Source: BOG-908 sp963795825 | GTDB taxonomy: Bacteria; Pseudomonadota; Alphaproteobacteria; Acetobacterales; Acetobacteraceae | NCBI GenBank assembly: GCA_963795825.1 | Contig: CAWCIW010000001.1 | Coordinates: forward strand, 806,001-870,000 | Reading direction: 5' to 3' | Length of the DNA: 64,000 bases | Part shown: piece after piece, positions 1 through 7,570 of the stretch | Layout: each line of letters begins with the position of its first letter | Numbering within the stretch: the stretch's first letter is position 1 | The notes under the pieces: model-generated | Databases searched by the model: none | The model's input: only the letters and a program-made list of their open reading frames with translations | Told to the model about the DNA's origin: nothing | Made by a program: the position numbers and the translations under genes

Positions 1-479
1 GTTGCTGCGGAGTTGTAGAGCTGGCCTTGGGTCAGGGTTTTCGAGGTTAGGGCCAGGATCATGACTGGCGCGTCGGCGGGGTTTACTTTGCGGTAGGTGG
101 GGTTGGCGCGGAGCGAGGTGGGGAGGTCGGCGCGGGCGGCGTTGATGGCTGCTTCCACGTCTCGGGCGGCGCCGTCGATGTTTCGGTTCAGGCCGAATTG
201 CAGGGTTATGCGGGTTTGGCCGACGGAGCTGGCGGATGTCATTTCGGTGACGTCGGCTATTTGGCCGAGGTGGCGTTCCAGGGGGCTGGCGACGGAGGTG
301 GCTACGGTTTCCGGGCTGGCGCCTGGTAGGGAGGCTTGGACGGATATTGTTGGAAAGTCGACTTGTGGGAGCGGGGAGACTGGGAGTTGGGCGTATGCGA
401 AGATGCCGGCCAGGGCTATGCCGATTGTCAGCAGCGTGGTGGCGATGGGGCGGCTGATGAACGGGGCGCTGATGTTCAT
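1..479 (-). CDS. RND efflux permease, second permease of the operon (5' part only)
   Basis: This is the N-terminal 159 residues of an AcrB/MdtC-type inner-membrane proton/drug antiporter; the rest lies beyond the window. Translation from the ATG at 479 starts MNISAPFISRPIATTLLTIG, which is the usual first transmembrane helix. The porter domain follows with LPGASPETVATSVASPLER and KVNPADAPVMILALTSKTL, which align closely with the upstream permease (984-4095). It is the third gene of an adaptor-permease-permease operon, as in MdtABC, where two different permeases form a mixed trimer. A 504-bp gap full of repeats separates it from the first permease. Substrates cannot be told from sequence. Confidence 0.9.
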   Translation of the reverse strand, partial: MNISAPFISRPIATTLLTIGIALAGIFAYAQLPVSPLPQVDFPTISVQASLPGASPETVATSVASPLERHLGQIADVTEMTSASSVGQTRITLQFGLNRNIDGAARDVEAAINAARADLPTSLRANPTYRKVNPADAPVMILALTSKTLTQGQLYNSAA

Positions 480-506
480 GGTGGTGTGGTGCGTGTTGTT
501 GGGCGT

Positions 507-612
507 GGGCTTTCATCACCAAGGGCACCAAGGAAGACAAGGCACCAAGAAGCGCGGGCTAGGAAGTCTGGCGTGGTTGGTTGGTCTTTTTGGTGTCTTG
601 GCGTTCTTGGTG
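507..612. repeat. CACCAAG-type inverted repeat, copy 1
   Basis: The left arm (about 512-548) has repeated CACCAAG units and the right arm (about 588-612) has the complementary CTTGGTG units. The arms face each other across about 40 bp. This family is distinct from the A/T-hairpin repeats found elsewhere in the window. A second copy begins about 85 bp further on. Confidence 0.7.
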
Positions 613-696
613 GATCGCGCGACGTTGTTGGGTTGTGGCGAGTGTTTGCGTTATTGTGTGATCTTCAGAGGCGTGTGTTGTTAAAATGCGCTTTTA

Positions 697-805
697 ACGC
701 CAAGTTCGCCAAGGACGAAAAGGTGCCAAGAGAAGCGCTGCGATGGTTTAGAATTGCGAGACTTCTTGGTGCTCTTGGCGTCTTGGTGTTCTTGGTGATG
801 AAAAC
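697..805. repeat. CACCAAG-type inverted repeat, copy 2
   Basis: Left arm 699-735 and right arm about 768-803 show the same alternating CACCAAG/CTTGGTG pattern as the copy at 507-612. The reverse complement of this right arm matches the left arm of copy 1 well, so both ends of the element are related. The rest of the 480-983 gap holds a perfect 12-bp palindrome (GGACCGCGGTCC, 838-849) and no recognisable gene. Confidence 0.7.
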
Positions 806-918
806 CGCATTTCGAACCCACGCTATTTTTGATGAAAGGACCGCGGTCCTGCGCGCAAATAATGCCGAACGTTGCTTCTGCCAATGCGCGCGGTTGCAGA
901 ACGGCCGAAGCCGCCATG

Positions 919-979
919 CAGGCGTCGGAGCAAGAGTTTTTTGCTTCTTTTTTGCAAAAAAGAAGGCCTTGCCTTGCTC
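919..979. repeat. A/T-hairpin dispersed repeat, copy 1 (half copy, arm type A)
   Basis: One right-hand arm: the inner GGCGTCGG motif, then the GTTTTTTGC segment, then the perfect 22-nt palindrome with CTTC/GAAG ends and a TTTGCAAA centre. It ends in GGCCTTGC 4 bp from the stop codon of the RND permease at 984. Confidence 0.9.
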
Positions 980-983
980 AGCC

Positions 984-3900
984 TCACGCCGCCACAGGCC
1001 CTTCCGGCTCAGGCGCATCCTTTGGTTTGAAGTAGAGCGCCACACGATCAAACAGAAGGTAGATCACCGGCGTGGTGAACAGAGTGAGCACCTGGCTCAC
1101 GATCAATCCGCCGAAGATCGCCAACCCCAACGGCCGACGGAGTTCGGAGCCGGTGCCGCTGCCGAGCATCAACGGGAGTGCGGAGAATAGCGCGGCGAAC
1201 GTGGTCATCAGGATCGGGCGCAGGCGGAGCATGCTTGCGCGGTGGATGGCTTCGCGCGGGGCGTAGCCTTCTTCGCGTTCGGCGACGAGCGCGAAGTCGA
1301 TCATCATGATCGCGTTCTTTTTCACGATGCCGATCAGCAGGACGATGCCGATGATGCCGATGATGTCGAGGTCGGAGCCCACGAGCATGAGGGCGAGGAG
1401 CGCGCCGATGCCGGCGGAGGGGAGCGTGGAGAGGATGGTTATGGGGTGGACGAAGCTTTCATAGAGTACGCCGAGCACGATGTACATCGCGGCGATCGCG
1501 GCGAGCACGAGGAAGAGTTCGTTGCCGAGCGCGCTCTGGAACGCGGCGGCCGCGCCCTGGAAGGCGGTCTGGAAACTATCAGGCAGGTGCAGGGATGTTT
1601 CGGCTTGTTTTATCGCGTCGACCGCGGCGCCGAGCGAGGCGCCTGGGGCGAGGTTGAAGCTGATCGTGGTGCTGGGGAACTGACCGAGATGGCTGACCAC
1701 GAGTGGCGACGAGCCGATGGTGACGTGCACGAACGCGGCAAGCGGAACCTGGCCGCTGGCGGCTGTGGAGGACGGGAGGTAGAGCGCGTTGAGGTTGGCG
1801 AGCGAGGCCTGCACCTGCGGTGAGGCTTCCAGGATGATGCGGTATTGGTTGCTCTGGGTGAATATGGTCGAGACGATGCGTTGGCCGAACGCGTCGTAGA
1901 GGGCGTTGTCGACGGTGGCTGGCGTAATGCCGAAACGCGCGGCGGTTGGGCGGTCGATGGTGATGGTGGCGGCGAGGCCGTTTGTCTGCAGGTCGCTGGC
2001 GACGTCGGTGATCGAGGGGATTGCGTGGAGTTTGTCGAGCAAGCGCGGGATCCAGGTGCGGAAGGCAGAGAGGTCGGCGTTTTCCAACACGAACTGGTAT
2101 TGCGTGGCGCTGATCGCGGTATCGATGCTGAGGTCTTGCACCGGCTGCATGTAGAGCGAGATCCCGGCCACGTTGGCCACTTCGTTTTGCAGGCGGCGGA
2201 TGATGGCGCTGACGTTCTCGGTGCGTTTGTCGCGCGCGGCAAGATTTATCAGGAAGCGGCCGGTGTTGAGCGTGGTGTTGCTGCCGTCTATGCCGATGAA
2301 CGAGGAGAGGCTGACCACGTCAGGATCGTGCAGGATCGCGTCGGCGAGCGCCTGCTGGCCGCGGGACATCGCGGCGTAGGATGCGGTGGGCGCTGCCACG
2401 CTGATGCCCTGTATCAACCCGGTGTCCTGAACCGGGAAGAAGCCTTTCGGGATCACGATGTACAGGAACGCGGTGAGCAGCACGGTGATGGTGGCGACGA
2501 TGAGCGTGAGTATCTGGCGGTCGAGTACCCAGTCGAGCCACACGCCGTAGCCGGCGATCACGCGCTCTGTGGTGCGTTCGGCCCAGCGCGATACGCGGCC
2601 GGTGTTTTCAGGTGGGACATGGCGCAGCAGGCGGGCGCATAGCATCGGCACCAGGGTGAGCGAAACGATAGCGCTGATCACGATGGTTACCGCCAGCGTG
2701 ATGGCGAATTCGTGGAACAGGCGGCCGACGACGTCGCCCATGAACAGCAGCGGTATCAGCACGGCGAGCAGCGACACGGTGAGCGAGATGATGGTGAAGC
2801 CGATCTGGCGCGAGCCTTTCAGCGCGGCTTCGAGCGGCGGCTCGCCCATTTCCACGTAGCGGTCGATATTTTCGATCATCACGATGGCGTCGTCGACGAC
2901 GAAGCCGGTGGCGATGGTGAGCGCCATCAGCGAGAGGTTGTCGAGCGAAAAACCCCAGAGATACATCGCGGCCAGCGTGCCGACGAGCGATAGCGGCACC
3001 GACAGGCTTGGTATCAGGGTTGCCGGAATGCGGCGCAGGAACACGAAGATCACGAGCACGACGAGGCCGATCGCGAGGGCGAGCTCGAATTCCACGTCGG
3101 CGACAGAGGCGCGTATGGTGTTCGTGCGGTCCGTCAGTTTGGTGACCTGCAGGCTGGCGGGCAGGGTTGTCTGCAATTTCGGCAGTAGCGCGCTGATGCG
3201 GTTCACCACCTCGATCACGTTGGCGCCTGGCTGGCGCTGTACGTTCAGCACCACGGCGGGCGTGCGGTTCATCCAGGCTTGCAGCCTGGTGTTTTCCGAG
3301 CCTTGCACGAGTTTGGCCACGTCGGTGAAGGTGTACCGGCGCGCCGTTCTTGTAGGCGATTATCGCGTTGGCGAAGGAGGCGGCGTCGGGCAGTTGGTCG
3401 TTGGCGTTTATCGTTGTGGCCTGGGTGGGGCCGTCGAAATTGCCTTTCGGGGTGTTGACGTTGAGGTTGGCGATCGTGGTGCGCAGATCGTCGATGTTCA
3501 GGCCCAGCGCGGCCAGCGCGCGCGGGTTGGCTTGGATGCGCACGGCGGGGCGGTGACCGCCGGAGATGGAGACGAGACCCACGCCGTCGATCTGGCTGAT
3601 TTTCTGCGCGAGGCGGGTTTCGGCGAGGTCCTCGATCTGCGTCAGCGCCATGGTTTTGCTGGTGAGTGCCAGGGTGATGATTGGCGCGTCGGCGGGGTTT
3701 ACCTTGGCGTAGATTGGTGGGGCGGGGAGGTCGGACGGGAGCAGGTTTCCGGCAGCGTTGATGGCGGCTTGCACTTCTTGCTCGCCGATGTCGAGCGAGA
3801 GGTCCAGCGTGAACTGCAACGTTATCACCGATGCGCCGGCGGAGCTTTGCGACTGCATCTGGTTGAGGCCGGGCATTTCCCCGAACTGGCGTTCGAGCGG

Positions 3901-4095
3901 TGCGGTGACGGAGCTTGTCATGACCTCCGGGCTGGCGCCGGGGTAGAAGGTTTGCACCTGGATCGTGGGGTAGTCGACTTCGGGGAGGGCGGAGAGGGGG
4001 AGGTATTGGTAGCTGACGAGGCCTACGAGGAGCAGGGCGATCATCAGCAGCGTGGTTGCGACCGGACGCAGGATAAACAGCGCAGAGGGGTTCAT
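984..4095 (-). CDS. RND efflux permease, MdtB/AcrB type, with one frame break
   Basis: This is a proton-driven multidrug antiporter of the inner membrane, about 1036 residues when repaired. The ATG at 4095 begins MNPSALFILRPVATTLLMIA. The reading frame breaks near 3330-3334. Upstream it reads as far as AIIAYKNGAPV, and downstream it resumes with TDVAKLVQGSENTRLQAWMN. Removing one C on the coding strand restores the family sequence and a length divisible by three. The TM4 aspartate pair is present in VVDDAIVMIEN and the TM10 lysine in KNAIMMIDFA, so proton-relay residues are intact. It sits between the adaptor and the second permease. The break is either a consensus error or a recent inactivation; I favour the former because five other genes in the window break the same way. 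Confidence 0.92.
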
Positions 4096-4184
4096 CGGTG
4101 AAAACCCGCCCCCACGCGGAGCGTGCTTTCGCACGACGTGGCCGTCTGACGCGCGTTTTCTGCGCGCGGGTGCTCATGGCCCCA

Positions 4185-4235
4185 AGCGGATCGGGCTGCT
4201 CGCTCGGACCAATGGCGCGTCCAGCCCGATCCGCT
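4185..4235. other. 14-bp inverted repeat in the adaptor-permease gap
   Basis: A perfect 14-bp stem (AGCGGATCGGGCTG at 4185-4198 with its complement at 4222-4235) encloses a 23-nt loop. It lies in the 325-bp gap between the adaptor and first permease genes. There is no T-run, so it is not a standard terminator. It could stabilise or stall the mRNA between the two cistrons. Role unknown. Confidence 0.6.
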
Positions 4236-4363
4236 CCGGTGCTCACAAACGCACGCCAGCCGACTCACCATGCCGGGTTTTACGGACGCTCCGTAAGCGG
4301 TGGTGCGCGATCCGGAAACATCCCCACCGGAACACGCAAGTCCGTTACGACGCGCGCCCAGCA

Positions 4364-4410
4364 CAGCAAAAGTTTTTTGCTTCTTTTCTTCAAAAAAGAA
4401 GGCCTTGCTG
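4364..4410. repeat. A/T-hairpin dispersed repeat, copy 2 (half copy, arm type A)
   Basis: A single arm with CAGCAAAAGTTTTTTGC followed by an imperfect CTTC...GAAG hairpin and GGCCTTGC. It ends 10 bp from the stop of the RND adaptor gene (4421). Confidence 0.88.
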
Positions 4411-4420
4411 ACTCCCTGCC

Positions 4421-5755
4421 TCACTGCGCAGCGTGCCGATGCCGATGCGCAGCCGCCCCCCCAGGCGAAGATCCGGGCAGCACCACCTTGGCGCCGTCGC
4501 GCAAACGATCGGAGCCGTCGATCACCACCGTGTCGCCCACTGCCAGCCCGCTGAGTATCTGCGTCTTCTCGGCATCGGCCACACCGAGCTTCACGGCGCG
4601 AACCGCCACGCTGGCGGCCGGCCGGCCATGCGCGCCGCCTTTCGCGTCCGGCGCGGCGGCGTCGGGGGCTGCCGGCTTGCCGGCGTCCTTGGCGTCTGCG
4701 GCGTCGGCGGGCTTTTCGACCGTACCAGGCGGCTGCACCAGGTAAACAAAACTGCCGGGCGCGCCGGTTTGCAGCGCGGCGTTCGGCACCACCACCGCAT
4801 CGTGCACCGTGCTCACCACCAGGCGGAGGTTCACGAACTGGTTGGGAAACAGCGTGAACCCCGGGTTGGCGAACAGCGCGCGCAACTTCACCGTGCCTGT
4901 CGTGGTGTCGATCTGGTTGTCGATCGTCTCGAGCGTGCCGTCGGCGAGGTGGATCGCGTTGCTTCGGTCATAAGCCTGCACCACGAGTTTGGTGCCGGCG
5001 CGCAACTGCGCCTGGATCGCCGGCACGTCGTCTTCCGGCAGGGTGAAGATCGCGCTGATCGGGTCGAGCTGGGTGACCACCACGATGCCGTTGGTCAGCG
5101 AGGTGGGTGTCACGTAGTTGCCGGCGTCGATCTGGCGCAGGCCGACGCGGCCGTCCACCGGCGATACGATGTGGCAGAACGCCAGGTTCACGAGCTGGGT
5201 CTGCACCATGCCCTGATCGGCGGCCACCGAGCCGATATATTGCTCGACGACGTATTGCTGGTCCTCGGCCTGCTGGCGGCCGATGCTGTCCTGCTTCTGC
5301 AGCAGGGCGTAGCGGCGGGCGTCCATCTGCGCCTGGTGCAGCAGGCCCTGGTCGTGCGCCAGCGTGCCGCGGGCCTGGGCGAGCAGGGCCTCGGTGGGCC
5401 GCGGGTCGATCTGGGCGAGGAAATCGCCGCGATGGACGATCTGGCCTTCGCGGAAGCCGATGGTCTGCAGCACGCCGGCGATCTGCGTCTGCACGGTGAC
5501 GCTGGCGAGCGAGGTGATGGTGCCGAGTCCGGAATCGATCACGGACATGTCCGCGGTCGAGGCTTTGGCCACGCCGACGGCCTGGGGCGGCACGATCTGG
5601 GCGTGTCGGCCGCCGCCACCGCCGCCGAGGCGGGAGACCAGGAACACCACGGCGCCGAGCACGACCAGCAAGATCAGCCAGGGCCAGAGCCCGCGCCGGC
5701 GGGCGGCCTGCTGGACCGGCTGTTGGCGGATCGGCTGGTTTCGAAGGTCATCCAT
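4421..5755 (-). CDS. RND efflux periplasmic adaptor (membrane fusion protein), MdtA-like
   Basis: This 444-residue HlyD/MdtA-type adaptor links the RND permease to an outer-membrane channel. After a short cytoplasmic Gln-rich start, a transmembrane anchor spans about residues 24-43 (WPWLILLVVLGAVVFLVSRL). It is followed by a glycine-rich linker, the barrel-sandwich half motif (VTVQTQIAGVLQTIGFREGQ), an alpha-hairpin at about 110-180 rich in Gln and Ala, the second lipoyl half (IVSPVDGRVGLRQIDAGNYV) and beta-barrel/membrane-proximal domains. It is the first gene of the minus-strand operon adaptor-permease-permease, the MdtABC order. No outer-membrane factor or regulator is visible in the window. 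Confidence 0.9.
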   Translation of the reverse strand: MDDLRNQPIRQQPVQQAARRRGLWPWLILLVVLGAVVFLVSRLGGGGGGRHAQIVPPQAVGVAKASTADMSVIDSGLGTITSLASVTVQTQIAGVLQTIGFREGQIVHRGDFLAQIDPRPTEALLAQARGTLAHDQGLLHQAQMDARRYALLQKQDSIGRQQAEDQQYVVEQYIGSVAADQGMVQTQLVNLAFCHIVSPVDGRVGLRQIDAGNYVTPTSLTNGIVVVTQLDPISAIFTLPEDDVPAIQAQLRAGTKLVVQAYDRSNAIHLADGTLETIDNQIDTTTGTVKLRALFANPGFTLFPNQFVNLRLVVSTVHDAVVVPNAALQTGAPGSFVYLVQPPGTVEKPADAADAKDAGKPAAPDAAAPDAKGGAHGRPAASVAVRAVKLGVADAEKTQILSGLAVGDTVVIDGSDRLRDGAKVVLPGSSPGGAAAHRHRHAAQ

Positions 5756-5924
5756 GGAAGGGTATTCCGGCGCGCGCGGGCGATGCGCAAGGCGCCCCCT
5801 TGTGGGGCGGTCGCGGCGCGCTGATCATGTGGCTCACGCATACCACCGTGGTCCGTCCCGGCGAGCCCCGCCAGTGCGTTCCGTGTAAGTCTGTGTAACC
5901 TGGCAAGGGTTGGAGGGATCGGGC

Positions 5925-6074
5925 ATGCGGGGCTTTCTGGCGTTGGTATTGCTCGGCTGTGTTGCGGGATGTGGTGCGGACCCCGCTTTAAGAAGCCGCG
6001 ATATCAGCGATCGAGGCCGGCTGCCGGCCGTGCATCCGTCGGGCGTCTGTACTGGCGGCGCCACCGCAGGATAG
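5925..6074 (+). CDS. Small lipoprotein
   Basis: A 49-residue protein starts at ATG 5925 behind a good ribosome binding site (GGAGGGA, 5911-5917). It begins MRGFLALVLLGCVAGCGADP, a signal peptide with lipobox VAGC and a +2 glycine, and continues with a short polar tail (SDRGRLPAVHPSGVCTGGAT). Lipidation at Cys16 is predicted; Asp is not at +2, so outer-membrane sorting is expected. It is divergent from the RND operon and has no visible domain. Function unknown. Confidence 0.6.
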   Translation: MRGFLALVLLGCVAGCGADPALRSRDISDRGRLPAVHPSGVCTGGATAG

Positions 6075-6137
6075 CAGTTCCACGCCTCTAAGATGTCTGC
6101 CGGACGGGCCCGGCTTCACGTGTTCTCGCCGAAATTA

Positions 6138-6257
6138 GCAAAGAAAGGCCTTCTTTTTTGCAAAAACCAAGCCGCGTATCACAGAAGCCAACCCCAGTCC
6201 GCGACAGCCACAGCAAGAGTTTTTTGCTTCTTTTTTGCAAAAAAGAAGGCCTTGCTT
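6138..6257. repeat. A/T-hairpin dispersed repeat, copy 3 (two arms, left one decayed)
   Basis: The left arm keeps GCAAAGAAAGGCCTTC and part of the hairpin but loses the second half of the stem. The right arm (6211-6257) is an intact type A hairpin with a TTTGCAAA centre. It lies directly in front of the LhgO-like gene, whose TTG start follows within 4 bp. Confidence 0.9.
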
Positions 6258-6260
6258 CCC

Positions 6261-7361
6261 TTGCCTGACATCGACTGCATCGTAGCCGGCGCCGGCGCAG
6301 TAGGCCTGGCGATAGCCCGCGCTTTGGCAAAAGCCGGCAACTCCGTGCTGATCCTCGAAGCAGCCGAAGCCATAGGCACAGGCACCTCCGCGCGCAGCAG
6401 CGAGGTGATCCACGCCGGCTTCTACTACGCGCCCGACACCTGGCGGGCCAAACTCTGCGCACCCGGGCGGCGCGCGCTCTACCAGTATTGCGCGTCGCAT
6501 GGCGTGCCTGCCAGAGCGTGCGGCAAGCTGATCGTGGCGGCGGATGCGGGCGATTGCGTCCAGCTCGACGCGATACAGGCAAAGGCCGCGCAGAACGGTG
6601 TGGAGGGCGTGGCAAGGCTGACCGCCGCGCAGGCGCGCGCACTGGAGCCGGCGCTGGCCTGCACCGGCGCGCTGCACTCGCCGATGACGGGGATCGTGGA
6701 CAGCCACGCGCTGATGCTGTCGCTGCTGGGCGAGGCGCAGGATCACGGCGCGGTGCTGGCGCTGCGGGCGCCGTTGCACCGCGCCGAGGCGGTGGCGGGT
6801 GGCGGGTTCGATGTGGTGGCGGGCGGGGCGGAGACGATGCGGCTGCGCTGCCGGATGCTGGTGAACGCGGCGGGGCATGGGGCGTGCGGACTGGCCAGGC
6901 GGATCGCGGGGCTCGATCCGGTGCATGTGCCGCGGGCGTATTATGCGAAGGGGAGCTATTTCGCGTTGTCCGGGCGGGTGCCGTTCACGCGGTTGATCTA
7001 TCCGGTGCCGATCCCGGGCGGGGCGGGGATACATCTGACGTTGGATATGGCGGGGCAGGCCAGGTTCGGGCCGGATGTGGAGGCGGTCGAGGAGCCGGAC
7101 TACACAGTGGATCCGGCCCGCGCACCGGTGTTTGCCGCCAGCATCAAACGGTATTGGCCGGGGTTGCCTGAGGAGCGGCTGGTGCCGGCCTATGCCGGGG
7201 TGCGTCCGAAGATCGTGCCGCCGACGGAGACGCAGGATTTCGTCATCCAGGACCGTGCGGTGCATGGGGTGGACGGGCTGGTGAACTTGTTCGGGATCGA
7301 GAGTCCTGGTCTCACGTCGTGTCTGGCGATTGGCGAGGTGGTGCGGGCGATGGCGGCGTGA
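6261..7361 (+). CDS. lhgO: FAD-dependent oxidoreductase, L-2-hydroxyglutarate oxidase-like
   Basis: A DAO-family flavoprotein of 366 residues from TTG 6261. It has the N-terminal Rossmann motif VAGAGAVGLAIARALAKAG followed by the acidic end of beta-2 (LILE). The TSARSSEVIHAGFYY segment is the LhgO/YgaF signature, and the C-terminal GIESPGLTSCLAIGE segment closes the FAD site. Known members oxidise L-2-hydroxyglutarate to 2-oxoglutarate and pass electrons to the membrane quinone pool. There is no ATG near the conserved N-terminus. The frame stays open back through the adjoining repeat, so TTG at 6252 or 6261 is the likely start, with AGAAGG from the repeat arm as a possible ribosome binding site. 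A related dehydrogenase specificity is possible. Confidence 0.82.
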   Translation: MPDIDCIVAGAGAVGLAIARALAKAGNSVLILEAAEAIGTGTSARSSEVIHAGFYYAPDTWRAKLCAPGRRALYQYCASHGVPARACGKLIVAADAGDCVQLDAIQAKAAQNGVEGVARLTAAQARALEPALACTGALHSPMTGIVDSHALMLSLLGEAQDHGAVLALRAPLHRAEAVAGGGFDVVAGGAETMRLRCRMLVNAAGHGACGLARRIAGLDPVHVPRAYYAKGSYFALSGRVPFTRLIYPVPIPGGAGIHLTLDMAGQARFGPDVEAVEEPDYTVDPARAPVFAASIKRYWPGLPEERLVPAYAGVRPKIVPPTETQDFVIQDRAVHGVDGLVNLFGIESPGLTSCLAIGEVVRAMAA

Positions 7362-7384
7362 GCTGCGCTTCCCGGCTTTTTCAG

Positions 7385-7570
7385 CAGCAAGGAAGAAAGG
7401 CCTTCTTTTTCGAGAAAAAGAAGCAAAAAGCTTTTGTCCCGAGGCTTGCACGACGATGTTGGCTGTTGCTGCAGCCGTATCGGCTGGCAGGATAAACGTA
7501 AGCCTTGGTGCAGGCGGAGAAGCAAAAGCTTTTTGCTTCTTTTTCTCGAAAAAGAAGGCCTTCCTTCCTG
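7385..7570. repeat. A/T-hairpin dispersed repeat, copy 4 (full copy, arms A/A)
   Basis: A full 186-bp copy with termini GCAAGGAAG and CTTCCTTCC. Both arms carry the CTTC/GAAG hairpin and AAAAGCTTTT. The centre holds the core CTGCAGCCGTATCGGCTGGC in the reverse orientation. It starts 23 bp after the lhgO-like stop and runs into the kdpD start. Confidence 0.93.

Noticed and set aside
97..684. Plus-strand open frame of 195 codons at the window start
   Set aside because: It is antisense to the N-terminus of the second RND permease, whose translation has clear family motifs.
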